DNA of 64,000 nucleotides. Origin: Mallotus nudiflorus. Its lineage: Eukaryota > Streptophyta > Magnoliopsida > Malpighiales > Euphorbiaceae. The notes beneath the pieces were generated by a model. It did no database searches. It was not told the origin of the DNA and saw only the letters and a program-made list of their open reading frames with translations. This document shows, piece by piece, positions 12,353-27,366 of the stretch. Each line of letters starts with the position of its first letter. Within the stretch, counting starts at the first letter, position 1. The position numbers and the translations under genes were made by a program. The DNA is taken from assembly GCA_947683625.1 (NCBI GenBank), contig CANTUR010000038.1, positions 1,860,001 to 1,924,000 of the forward strand. The letters are read 5' to 3'.

Positions 12353-13822
12353 TCAAACCTTGATCCACCAACAGATGCAACTCCTGATCAATGGTCTCCT
12401 CTCTACGCTGATGTGAGCAAGACTGCCTGAGAACTTTCTACTCAAGGCATCTGCTACTACATTAGCCTTGCCTGGATGATATAAAATCTCACAGTCATAA
12501 TCTTTCAATAGTTCCAACCATCTCCTCTGCCTCAGATTCAGATCTCTCTGCTTAAAAATGTACTTAAGGCTCTTGTGATCAGTAAAAATCTCACAAGTCA
12601 CCCCGTACAAATAGCGTCTCCAGATCTTGAGAGCAAAGATCACTGCAGCCATATCAAGGTCATGTGTAGGATAGTTCTGCTCATGCTTCTTCAACTGTCT
12701 CGAAGCATAGGCTATCACCCTACCATTCTGTATCAACAAACAACCAAGGCCAACTCTAAAGGCATCACAATAAACTGTGAACTTGTCTACACTATTAGGT
12801 AAAGCTAGCACTGGAGTTGTGGTTAATTTCTCCTTCAATAACTGGAAACTATTCTCACAAGCTTCTGACCATTCAAATCTAACATTCTTCTGAGTCAAGC
12901 GAGTCATAAGGGCTATAATTCTAGAAAAATCCTATATAAACCGCTTATAATACCCAACTAAACCTAGAAAACTCTAAATCTCTATAACAGAAGTTAGTCT
13001 AGGCCACTCAGACACTGCCTCAATCTTATGTGGATCAACCTGGATACCGTTTTTAGACATTAAGTGTCCAAGAAAAGAAATACTCTCCATCCAGAAGTCA
13101 CACTTCGAGATTTTAGCATAAAGCTGATGATCTCTCAGTGTCTGCAGTACTGTCCTCAAGTGATATACATGCTCCTCCATACTCCTCAAATATACCAGTA
13201 TATCATCGATGAAGACTACCAAAAACTAATCAACATACGGTCTGAATACCCTGTTCATCAGGTCCATAAAAGCTGCTGGCACATTAGTCAAACCAAAAGA
13301 CATCACCAGAAACTCATAGTGGCCATATCGAGTGCGGAATGCCGTTTTAGGAACATCGGCTTCACTAATCCGCAGCTAATGATAACCCAACCTCAAATTA
13401 ATCTTGGAAAAGAACTGTGCACCTTGTAGCTGATCAAATAAATCATCTATCCTTGAGACAAGATACTTGTTCTTCACTGTCACCTTATTCAACTCTCTAT
13501 AGTCAATGCACAATCTCAGGGTACCATCCTTCTTCTTCATAAATAGGACTAGTGTACCCCAAGGAGAAACACTGGGTCTGATGAAACCCTTATCCAATAA
13601 CTCTTGCAACTGCTCCTTCAACTCTTTCAACTCTGCAGGAGCCATTCTGTAGGGTGGCATAGATATAGGAGTAGTACCTGGAACCAATTCTATATAGAAC
13701 TCAATCTCTTTGTGAGGTGGTAAACTTGACAACTCCTCAGGAAAAACATCAGGAAACTTACAGGCAACAGGAACATCTGTGAGTGATAACTTCTCCACTG
13801 AAGTATCCCTGACTAATGCCAA
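12353..13822 (-). pseudogene. Reverse transcriptase and RNase H, element 2
   Basis: The RT segment 13376-13822 carries MPPYRMAPAELKELKEQL, the LRLCIDYRELNKVT box and DDLFDQLQGA. A stop in SKINLRLGYH ends this piece. The next piece (12974-13222) carries the catalytic FIDDILVY. RNase H (12353-12907) shows TVYCDAF, HDLDMAAV, FTDHKSLKY and VADALSRK. The usual Glu of HDLELAAV is Asp here, a conservative change at a catalytic position. Stops and a frameshift separate the pieces. It is less decayed than the same region of element 1. Confidence 0.92.
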
Positions 13823-13879
13823 ATATCCCTAACAACCTTTCCTCAATAACTTCATAGTCGTAATAGCAGAAATGAGATT

Positions 13880-14263
13880 CTAAGGTGATGAACTCCTATC
13901 ACCCACAAACTTAAATTCTTCTTCACCAGGAATTCTGAAAGTCACCTCTTTACTTCGACAATCCACCACAACATAGTGTTGAGATAACCAATCCATTCTC
14001 AAAATAACATCAAATTCCATCACATCCAATAGAATCAAGTCAGCAGAAAATTCTCTACCTCCCACGAGAACCGGACAATCAAAAAGAACAATATCGATGT
14101 CCAAAGAATAACTCAGAGGAGTGGCGACAGACAAAGGAAAAGCCATCCTCAAAGCTTGCCAATAAGACTTGGAAGCAAAAATAGGAGAAACGAATGAATG
14201 CGTGGCACCCAGATCAAACAAAACCCATGCATCAAGGTAATAGATAGAAACAATACCTGCCAC
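13880..14263 (-). pseudogene. Retropepsin-like protease, element 2
   Basis: The active-site region reads VLFDLGATHSFVSPIFA, where relatives have Asp-Pro/Ser-Gly-Ala, so the catalytic Asp is kept but the next residue is changed. DVILRMDWLSQHYVVVDC follows (usually LGMDWL). The segment lies between gag and RT, as in other gypsy polyproteins. Confidence 0.85.
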
Positions 14264-14409
14264 GACTGCATTAGATTCCTGAGCATCCTGCTGAGTGAGA
14301 TGGAAGACTCTGGCCTATCCTTAACCTCCCTACTGGCTGGTAGAAGCCTGGCTAACACCTCTGGCACCTCCTCTAGCATCCCTACCATGACCCTGCTGGG
14401 GACCAAGCT

Positions 14410-15618
14410 GAGTGGAGCTCTGATGCTGGGCTGAAGGCAACTGAAATAGAACGGGTGCAGCACTAGCAATCGACTACTGTGGAAATTATAGAATCTGCTA
14501 CTGCTGATACCTAGAGTAAGGACACGATCTAGCATAATGTCCTGTCTGCTCGCATCTAAAGCATGTCAGGGTGTCATGTAACACGGTCCTTGATGGACTT
14601 TACCGCAGGTCTAGCAAACACTGGCAGCTGATCTGGAACTACATCCACTACTGCTACTCGAAGCACCTGACCCGAATCTGAACGGTCTACGCTAACCTCC
14701 ACGACCATGCCTACTGCTCTGATGCACTCGTTGTTGCTGTCTCTGACTCTGCTGAGTCAGACCTCTCTGCTAACTACTCGAACCACCATGAAAACTTAAA
14801 TATGGAGTAGTATGAAATCCACCTGACTGCACACCCAGCTGGTAATAATCAGGCATAGCTCCCTGCCTAACTAGCCTCAGCTCAATCTCCTTAGCCAACT
14901 CAATCACAGACTCCAGAGTAAGGCCCACTGTAGGCATACCAGCAAATACTGAACCTAATCTGGTGATGTAGGTAGTGACTGTGAAATACTAATCTCACAT
15001 CAAATCCTCTGCATATCTACCCAGCCGGAGCAACTCTCGAGTATACTCCTCTACTGATCGATCACCATGAGATATACTAGTCAATCTGAGACGATAACTC
15101 ATGCAGAGTGGCTCTGGACAAAATCTCCTCATAAATCGCTCTCTGAACTGAGCCTAGGTCATCGTCATCACGTATGACTAGATCATCTGAATAAACCAAT
15201 CCAGGGCTGGTCCCTCGATAGACAGCTCAATAATCATGATTCGTTGGTACTCGGTGTGAGCAGTCTGAGTCCTCTTCTCAATCGCATGTAGAAAGTCCAA
15301 TGGATTAGACGTCCCATCGAAAGTAATCCTGCCAACTCTGGCATAGAACAGAGTTGCCTTAGGGTCAGACATACCCTGCTGATAGGCAGGCTGAACAGGC
15401 TAAACAACCGAAGGTATAGGAATATCCTCATACTCAGGCTCAATAGGCTCTTTGTCCTGTATCTCTCTCTGCCTACTGCGACCTACCGCTCCTCGAGGTC
15501 TACCTCTACCATGACCTCTACGTCTAACTGGTGGCTCAGGAGGTAAAACCTCATCTTGAAAGGACTCATCATCCTCGACCTCAACGACTGGTGGAGCGAC
15601 ACGCATTCGCTTCCTCAT
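14410..15618 (-). pseudogene. gag of chromovirus element 2
   Basis: The start codon at 15618 opens a basic N-terminus (MRKRMRVAPPVVEVEDDESF, then GRGRPRG). The core follows at 15178-15372 (ARVGRITFDGTSNPLDFLHA), and an intact zinc knuckle, CFRCEQTGHYARSCP (C-X2-C-X4-H-X4-C), lies near 14523-14566. Several in-frame stops interrupt it (one shortly after IPIPSVV). The matching start in element 1 supports this choice of ATG. Confidence 0.85.
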
Positions 15619-15797
15619 TCCTGAAAAGACAAACAGAATGATTCAGATAAACAAACAATGGAGGAATAATGTAGAAAACTAAAGCAAGGAATACTCATCA
15701 AGACATACTTGAACCTAATTCACTACAGTTCAAAAGAAAACACAACTTTGAAAACTAGGGCCACAACTCACACAACTAAGGCCTGACACAGAACTCC

Positions 15798-15809
15798 GCT
15801 CTAATACCA
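15798..15809 (-). other. Primer binding site (iMet tRNA), element 2
   Basis: Minus strand TGGTATTAGAGC has one mismatch to the iMet primer site. It lies 4 bases inside the LTR. Confidence 0.9.
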
Positions 15810-15813
15810 ACTT

Positions 15814-18942
<3,129 letters not shown>

Positions 18943-19439
18943 GAAAAGTTTCCTCACAACAAGGTTTTTAGGATTTAGGAGTGTTCCTTATATTTGAGTG
19001 TTTTCCTTGAGAGGAAAATTTGTATTTGGGTAGGATATATGTATAGGAAATCCTTGGGGACATGATTTTTTGATGATTTGATAGATTCTCCCTAGGGAGC
19101 ATCTTTGTACCATAATTCCATGGTGACATGGGATTCTCACTTTTAAAGAATGACATTTGAATTTGGTGGGTTTTGTCCTCTTATGATTTGGAGTCTGCCC
19201 CACCCCCCCCCCCCCCCCTTAGAGGTCTCTAAGGCAGTTGAGATTCTCCCCCTTAGGGGAGTTAATAATTTCCTTGTGTGCATTTCCAATGGAGGAAATG
19301 TTGCTCCTATGGGGGACTTAGTGATTCTTGAGTACATTTTCTTTTGGAGGAAAATTTCTCTCCCTTGTGCAAAGATGAGATATCTATGTAAATGCTCTTA
19401 TAAAATAAATTTTTCCTTCCTTGGAGGAGATTTCAATCT

Positions 19440-19705
19440 TCTATTGAATTTCCTATGAAGGAATTTTTACTCCCATGGGGGAGGTAGAAGTATTTATTGA
19501 GAATTTCCTATAAGGAAATTTTTCTCCCTATAAGGAGTTTGATAATTTCAACTAAGAATTTCCAATTAGTAAATTTTTACTCCCATGTGGGAGTTAGAGA
19601 TATATGACTAAGAATTTTCTATGGAAAAATTTTTTCTTTCTTAGGAGAGCTTGAGTTTTGTGTATTTCCTATGGAGGAAATCTCTCCCCTTGGGGGAGGT
19701 AAGGA
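19440..19705. repeat. Array of ~55-bp units with two short dyads each
   Basis: At least five units start near 19446, 19502, 19557, 19612 and 19666. Each has a TTTCCTAT..GGAAA-type dyad followed by a CTCCCAT.GGGAG-type dyad. Diverged single units recur at 19025, 19230, 19290, 23975 and 24597-24665. No protein reading is evident. Confidence 0.65.
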
Positions 19706-20048
19706 TGTCTAGCAAAATATTTCTTGTTGAGAAAATTCCCCTGAGCAGGTAGTCCTTATAGCTAAATTTCCAAAGTCAGCATGAATCAAGTGCTTCAAAA
19801 GATTCCTCTACCAAGACCTTTAACACTATAATTGCTACTAATGTAAAGGCATCTCAATCTGATTTAGACAGTACAATTAAGGGAAAAGCAGCTCCAATAG
19901 TAATCAAGAATTCCCTTGTAATAAGGCTTTCATAGGAAAAATCTGATAGTTCTTTCTCTCTATGGGAGAGGAAAAGGAAAAAGAAGGGAAGCATCCAAAG
20001 TGCTTAAATTTTTTTTATTCTAAAGAGGAGAGCAAACTTCCATCTTAA

Positions 20049-20381
20049 ATGGCAAGGCTATACAAAAACTTGCCCCTTCATGGTGTAGTCAAGGATATGA
20101 GAGTTTATTTTGAGAAGGAGGTACTTAGGAAAAAAAATTAGAAAAATGAGTTGCCATTGCTAAAGCTCTTAAAGAAAATTTTAAAATTTGAGGACTTTAG
20201 GAAGGTAATGGTATCACATGCTCCAAATTGCTATATATGAGGGTGGTTTGATCTTTATGATTAGCTTATGGTCATTTTCTTGAGTAAGACTTTTCATACT
20301 TTGAAGTTTATTGGAGGAGATTCTACAGCTATTCAGGATGGAGATTCTATAGAAGAAAATGTAACCTTTAGCCAACTTTAA
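20049..20381 (+). pseudogene. Decayed antisense ORF in the Tat-like element
   Basis: The plus-strand frame from the ATG at 20049 runs 111 codons to TAA at 20381, broken only by three internal stops. The text between them looks like a real protein (MARLYKNLPLHGVVKDM, KLLKKILKFEDFRKVMVSHA, FHTLKFIGGDSTAIQDGD). I do not recognise the family. It lies near the 3' end of the element and antisense to it, where extra antisense ORFs are known in some Tat-lineage elements. That parallel is inference from position only. Confidence 0.4.
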
Positions 20382-20977
20382 GGGCACTGAAACTTCAATA
20401 AATGTTCATTAACTTTTTAATTCCCCTAAGAGACCAGAAAAATCTTTGGATGTTCATGATGCGATTGAAGCAAATCAAATGGAGAATATTATTATATTCC
20501 CTTCCTTAAATAATAAAGCAAATGTTAAACTTCTTTCTTTATAAGAAAGAGTTGTTGTAGTTCAGGATAAAAATGTTAGGAATATTCCTGTTAGAATTTT
20601 TTCATTAAATGTTTTGCCCAATACTGTTTTTAAGTGGTGATGTCATTAGATGCATTTTCTTATAAGTTTCCCATGTGTCTATTCTGTTAATGTTGACTAG
20701 CATTATCTTTCTCAATACTTTAATTTAGATCTTATATTTTTTAGATTCTTTAAGTGTTCTTTGACTTTCGTATGTTTCTTTATTCTTTTTACTTGAATAG
20801 AGGTCCTAAATGAGGAGTCATATGTTTAGAATAAACTTCCTAGGTAGATGTCTACATAAAGTTTATTAGTTTCTCATCATGAGAGTTTTTGATATTTGAT
20901 AAGATCCTCTTAGGAAAATTATAACTCTTGATTAATTCCTCTAGGGAGGATTCTACAAAAGCGATATCCTTTATGGA

Positions 20978-21063
20978 GTATGAATGATTAATTCCCTTTC
21001 AGGATTCCTGAAAGAAAGTTGTATGAATGATTAATTCCCTTTCAGGATTCCTGAAAGAAAGTT
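20978..21063. repeat. 43-bp perfect tandem duplication
   Basis: Two consecutive copies (20978-21020 and 21021-21063) begin GTATGAATGATTAATTCCC and are identical as read. Each contains the dyad TTTCAGGATTCCTGAAA. Confidence 0.9.
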
Positions 21064-24000
21064 GTCACTCATTAAAAGTATTCTAGTTGATTTCCTTATA
21101 GGATTCTTAGATGAACATTCTTACTCATTGAGAATGTCATGATTAATTAATTTATTAGATTATTCCTAATAGAAAGTTCTCACTTGTGGAGATTGGTTCC
21201 CTTATGGAATGATTCTTGGATGGACATTCTCACTTATAGAGAATGTCCTAATTGAGTCCCTTGTAGGGTGATTCCTGAGAGGAAATTCTCACTTATGGAG
21301 ATTTAGTAAAGATTAGTTCCTGTGCAGTTCTCATATTATAGTAATTGAGTTCGTCTCGCTTCTTTAACTGTGGATTTGAATGCATTCTTTTGGTTTGTAT
21401 CATGCTCCTTATATAGGAGGCTCTTAGAGGATTTTTTCCTAAGATTCTGGATCATTTGTCATAGCGTAATAGCTTTAAAGTTTATGATTTCTGAAATGAG
21501 ATAAATAGAAAAACTTTGTTACTAGAGAATATCCAACCATGATCATATCTGTAAAGAGAGATATATAAGAAGAGGATGTCTTCATTTTAAGGAGAGGCTT
21601 AATAATTATGCCATATAGATAGAAATGCTTCAATAGAGATAATCCCTTCCTTTATAAAGGAGTGTACTATAAATTTATAAAAACCTAGATAAATAATAAG
21701 TTTCCTTTAGAGACTACTAGGTAATAAATTCATGCTCTGGCAATTTAGAAAATCCTGAATAGGCCATCCTAAGTAGGAAATAATTGAAGTTTATTATCAA
21801 CTTCTTTGTACTTCAGTATGAGTTCCAAGCATAGTTCTATAAGCTCATAGGATGCTAGGTGGTCTCTTTGTCTAGCCACTTTTTGCCCCTTTTACTCTTT
21901 CTTTTAATCCTCATAGGATAATCTGATTAAACATTTCTGATTGCCGATGAGCCTCAAATCAGTATACAATATATCTCTAGAGGAAAATGATAGTTTCCTG
22001 ACTAACAATTTCTATTAGGTAATGCCTGTTAAGGTCTTAGACTCTATCCATTTGGTCACATAATCCAATGCTAGATTTATGCCTAAATAAATTTGCTTTT
22101 TTAGGAGATAAACATTGATAATATAGATATGGCATCTTCTTTTATGAAATTTCCCATCTTGAATGGTGAATCTTGATGTTCTTAAAGAGGGCTTCAGAGC
22201 TTCCTTTTAATCTTATGGAAATTCACCTATATGGAGTTGCCAAATAAGAAATCTACTCTAGACACTGCAATCTCTCTAAGAGAACCTACTTGGAAGTCAT
22301 ACATTGTAGGTGTCAGAAAGGCATATCTTAGTGAGGAGATCTATCTGATCCCAATAAAAACTAGTTCTACACACGTCTTTACTTCATTACACTTTGAAAA
22401 TTTCTTTCTTCTATAGCTTGTCGTCATTTGAAGTGTCGATTGATATTTTTTAATTCAAAGAGCATAATTCCCTAATTGCATATTTGATTCTCAACTGCCA
22501 ATATAATTTTTTTATTTTTCCTCCAAAATCTATAAAGACTTGGTGATAACTAAAGAAAGCCTTAAAAGCATTTATATCTCCTTTTCCCCTTCAAAAAGAG
22601 TTTAAAGAATGGAAATGAGTTCGAACTGAGTGAATTGATGCTAGTTGAGCTTTTTCTACCTTCATTAAAGATTATATTAAGAGAATTTTATCCGTCACTT
22701 CTATACTCATTGGTGAATAATCATTTCTTTTATAATTTGTCATTCTAATGATTTTCGTGTATAATAAACCATGCAAAGACAATAAGGATATGAATGAAGA
22801 AAAATCTTATGTCGATGATCTTTCTTAGGGTAGAACCCATGTAGGTGTCATAACAATCACTAAGTTATAGAGCCAATGGAGTTAAGCTCTAGATTTCCTT
22901 TGAAAAATAAGCTGCTTTGCACTGACTTGATTACATCATGTGGCTTTTAAATTTCTAACTGGTCTTAAACTTTGGGAATTCATCATATAATGATCCTTCT
23001 CCAAGCTTGTAGTATATATGAAGATACTTCTTGAATAATTAAATTCATAAAATATCCTCTTCAAGGTGGAAAAATATGTAATCGGCCTTATATTGTTTAG
23101 CTGTATTAGTTGCCTTGTTATCGATAGATATTTCCCTCTCAGGATAAATCCTGTTTAGGAATATATCAACAATAACACAAGAACAATATGCATATTCTCA
23201 AATGTTACATTTTCTTAATATGAAAAGTTATGCAAAAGAATTACACTCATGCAAATAAGTGGTGTGCAACATGGTTCTAAAAAAAATGTAACTTGAAACA
23301 TCTAATAGTAAGAATGTCATGCCATATGATTTAACATATGTAATGGAAGAAAATTTATCCTTATATCCTATATGGGATTTGACAACTTATGCAAGTTATG
23401 GCAAATAAAAATTTATTATTTTAAGATGTAACACTACATGCCTTATAGGAGATTAAGTCATTGAAGAGTTGAATATGAGTTTTCTTATTATAGAGAAAGT
23501 CTAAAGTGTCAGGATATTGCCTTAGAGGTTATGTAGAATCAACATAGGTAAATTCTAACTAGGAAAGACCTCTCTCCTGAGTAGGAGTATGAAGTTAGGT
23601 CTTTTCCTATGTAGGGAAATATTCATGCTTTATACAAATGGACTAAGACATGCATTATCATAAAATGATTATTAAAAAATATTGATTCAAGATATTTAAT
23701 AGAGAAGACTTATCTAACGAGGCTGTAATTAGCCTTGAAGACTTCTTGGAATTATTTTAAATCTAAAGAGATATACTGAGGTAGAATAAAAGGAATCTTC
23801 CATTGATTTTGAACTGTATGGGATGCATAAATAGATTCCTTAGTCACTAATGTAGAGAAAATAACAATTCTCAATTTTCAAAATGGCATTGGTTCTTAGG
23901 AGAGTTCTAGCCTTCCTGCCTAGAAAATAGACAATTAGGGAAATAATTCCACCTTGTAGAGATGCGTCATTAGCATTCTCTCCCTTGGGGAGTTAATAGT

Positions 24001-25139
24001 TTCTTAGCATGTATTTTCATTGGAAGAAATTTTTCTCTTAACTTCTCTTAGTGATGAGGAATACTTTCTTTGTGTTAATGATGAAGATTCCTTTAAAGAA
24101 TAAGGTGAGTCCTACTGACTTGATTTAAAATATCATACAACTCTTTAATTAATTGGTGATATTCAAATTTGATGATTCATTATAGAATAATTCTTCTCTA
24201 AGGTTGTAGCGGATAAGAAGATGCTTTTAAAAAAATATATTATTAGTCTTACATTTTTTAGATGTCTTATCTTTTAAATCATTGATAAAGATTTCCTTCT
24301 CAGAAAAATCCAATTACAGTATACTATGCAAGATGAATTCATGCTTTATACAAATAAATTAAAATCATGCATTATCATTGTATAATTACTAAAGAACCTT
24401 AATTAGAGAAATCATAAAAGGAAAAACTTATCTGATAGGTTGTATTTAGCCTTGGAGGCTTCTTGTGGTCAATCAAGAACCATATGCATATGACCAAAGA
24501 TAGTCGAAGAATATAATTCTCCTTCCTAGTTTCTAAGATTTTGATTCCTTAAAAGGTGTAGACATTGTATCTAGTTGAGGAACCTCTCCAATTAATAATT
24601 TCCTATGAAGGAGATTTTGTTAATAGGCATTTCATTTAAGAAGATTTTTCTCCCATATGGGAGTTCTTGCATAGGTGGTCTCCTCTAAGTGAAATGTTTG
24701 ATTGGCCTCCTTTATAAAGATATTCATGTAGTAGCTTCTCTTTCTTAAGTGGAGATCCAAGTACTTCTTTAAGAGAGCTTATAGTAATTGGCCAATTTAT
24801 GAAGAGCTTAAAAGGACAATAGATAGCCAAAATACACCAAACATTTACCATTTTACTTTTACGAGATAAGAACACTTCATCAATTATGTGACAAAGTAAA
24901 AAGAGATATTATCTTACTAATAATCTTTCCTTATATGCTTAAAGTTCCATGTAGGATTCATTAGGTAGGATAAGAGCTTCAAAAAATAATAACTAGGTAG
25001 GATTCTCAGGTAGAGGCTTCATGGTAGGAATTTTTCTTGACTGCTCGCCTCAATAGGAGAGTCTGCTTAACATCATCTACTTCAAGGTACCTAGAGGTAT
25101 GAAAGGCATCTTTTTACCAAGTGTCCTCATCCTTTATAA

Positions 25140-26020
25140 TTGCCTCAATTATCTCGAGAGTCTTCCCAGTGAGGAATCTCTAGAGCCTTTATATTAAATC
25201 AAGCCACATAGTCACGTAGGATTTCACCTCTACTTGGGAATTTCCATGGGATGCCTGAGATTAACCTTTGAGTGTGTGTAAACTTCAACATCTACTTGAA
25301 GCTTTAAAACATAATCTCTAAGGTTAGTTGCCTTATCATAAATATATTAGGTATGGACTCCTTTTAAAATGCCTCAAAGGAGAGTGATTGGGGATTCATC
25401 ATATGATTAGATAACCTTCTTCTACTGGCTTTTTAATTTTCCACTCAAGAAATTCTTTAAATTTCTTTACCAACTTGCTGAGGTGTAATGAAGAGTTAAA
25501 GATAATTTTCTTTTTTGGGAATTCCTATATGAGAATGCCTAGGTAGGATTTCCAGGTGACTCCTAGGGTGTTTGCATTTATGGGAACAAGAACACTTTCT
25601 GATCTTTCCACTCATAGAATAAGTTATAGCCTTTTCATTTTTCATCTTTGTTTCTCTTTAGAAAGTAACCATAATTGTTGTTCTTGGTCAGGATCCTCAA
25701 AACGGTGCTTGTCATTTTCTTCCTAAATAGGTGAGCCAATCAAGGTTTTGGAGCTTGTCTATCACATTTCCTTACCAACTTGAATTAGCAATCTCCTAAG
25801 CTTTATACGAAGTGTCTCCATCTAAGAATTTCCTACCCAGTCTTTTCCTTTATCTTGCCTCTAAAAAGTTTCAGTCATATAATCCACTTTTTTCATTAAT
25901 TTCTTTAAGAATTCATGTGGCACATTCATCATTTGTGTATGTATATAATCCATCTTAGAGAACCTTATTATTTTTTTTACTCCCTATCGATTCAACCCCT
26001 TCCTCTAGAGGGCGTACTTA
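25140..26020 (-). pseudogene. Degenerate Tat-type gag
   Basis: In one minus-strand frame the segment 25165-25280 reads RLISGIPWKFPSRGEILRDYV, then A, a stop, and FNIKALEIP. This matches the pattern of the retrotransposon gag domain of Tat/Athila elements (ESLRDYVxRFNxEAL). Upstream (25850-25990) a stretch reads MMNVPHEFLKKLMKKVDYMT. Frames shift repeatedly and there are many stops. The position, just after the primer-site region, is where gag should be. Confidence 0.55.
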
Positions 26021-26304
26021 ATTCCATTATCATAAGAAACACAAATTCTTTCCAAAAATAAGAGATAACAATAACAACAGCAACAATTACAACAATAACC
26101 CAATATTCCTTAAACAACACGCTACAAGGGTATGTTCAAACTCATCACCATCACTACATTATTTCCTTTGATTTTTAATGGAAAAAAATATAAAGATCAA
26201 AAGAAGACACAAAGCCAATGATTTCTCACTTATAAATGAAGGACATATATGATATAAGAAATTTTAACGAAAAAGGATAACATTTCGAGCAACAAAAATC
26301 ATCC

Positions 26305-26323
26305 TTCCCCACAGATGGTGTCA
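26305..26323 (-). other. Primer-site-like sequence of the Tat-like element
   Basis: Minus strand TGACACCATCTGTGGGGAA. It resembles the TGGCGCC..CTGTGGG sequence that follows the 5' LTR in Tat-lineage gypsy elements. Confidence 0.6.
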
Positions 26324-26324
26324 T

Positions 26325-27008
26325 TTTAATAGGTCGAATTCCTTTGCCTTAGCCTGAGCTTCCATTGGATAGCAAATCAATCTCTGCAAAAGAGAAAAAT
26401 TAGGTGAAGGTGGGCTGGTTTGCCTTAGCCACCTCCAATATTTAAGTTAGCTTGATTCCTATGAGAGTTAGGTCAAACAGGAAAAAGCATGTCTAAAAGG
26501 AGATGAAAATATTTATAAATGGTTTTGTATAAAAATGGTGGTGGAGCATAAAAGAAAGAATAGAAGAAGAAGAAGAAGAAGAAAAAGAAGAAAAAGAAGT
26601 TAGGGAAGAGGAAGAAGGATGACATTTATATAGTGTAAGTAAGTTGAAAGTTGGTGAGAGATGCAGTGATATGATTGATAGAAAGTACTTGACAGCACAG
26701 GGGAGGAGTAGATGTTATAGTGATTGACGAGATGTGCATTTAATGCTTGATAAGAGGAGTGACTCATAGGATTCATCCGAACAGAGATCTCACTCTTCGG
26801 GCTTTAAGCAATTTCCTACGAGAGGTGCTCCATTTGGGTGTCAGAACTTGATGTCCTTCAGAGAAAATTTCTTGTAGTGATATTCAATTTTGGCTTGATT
26901 CTTGAAGGTTGAAAAATCAACAAATCGAAAATAAACCGAGGTAGCATATAACACAAATATACTTTCCACATATTGGGCTTTTACTGGAGGTGTATTTTTT
27001 GTATATCA
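26325..27008 (-). repeat. 5' LTR of the Tat-like element
   Basis: The outer end TGATATAC (minus) at 27008 matches the TGATACAC start of the left copy at 7630. About 450 bp are shared with 7172-7630. The inner end is uncertain by some 20 bp. The target duplication cannot be tested because the other end was lost to element 1. Confidence 0.75.
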
Positions 27009-27115
27009 CCATAATCATTTATTTATTTGTTCATATTGAAGAAGAAGAAATAACTAAACAGAAATTTTCACTTGTTTCTTTAAAGTAATAATAGAAGACA
27101 TAATCTCTTTCAAAT

Positions 27116-27151
<36 letters not shown>

Positions 27152-27366
27152 TTCAGAAATCAAAATATTTTCTTTTTATGTAATATTTTTATACGCATTT
27201 TTATACTATTCACACAAAGTGCAGGCATATGCCTCTATCCATATAACTTCATGACTGTGTCTGCCTATAGAGAACAAGTCAAAATCTTCAGTTAACAGAT
27301 TCATATAACTTCAATCCAAATAATGATTTATGTATTATTAATCATTTGATTTCGTTGGTTTCCGAA
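27009..27366. other. AT-rich spacer with TA microsatellite
   Basis: There is no gene. A TA run lies at 27119-27148. The sequence just left of 27367 should be intron 3 of the WAT1-A remnant, but no exon 1-3 sequence is visible here. Confidence 0.5.

Larger units (their letters stand above)
18948..26304 (-). other. Interior of the Tat-like element, mostly non-coding
   Basis: This continues 7631-7776 after the nested chromovirus. There are no long open frames. It holds a 16-C homopolymer (19203-19218), an array of dyad-rich repeats (19440-19705 and scattered later copies), a decayed plus-strand frame (20049-20381), a 43-bp tandem duplication (20978-21063), many short GGAAATTT/CTCCC motifs, and at its 5' end (minus sense) a degenerate gag. 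I see no RT, RNase H or integrase motif on either strand from 18948 to 25000. Confidence 0.6.

Noticed and set aside
19150..19458. 102-codon plus-strand frame
   Set aside because: It runs through a C homopolymer and the dyad-rich non-coding repeats; no protein similarity is apparent.
20880..21310. CRISPR-like spacing of repeated GATTCCTGA...GAAA motifs
   Set aside because: The repeats are degenerate, the spacing is irregular, the context is a plant retroelement and there are no cas genes.
24636..24875. 79-codon minus-strand frame in the Tat-like interior
   Set aside because: It has no motif of gag or pol and crosses the dyad repeats; not supported as a gene.
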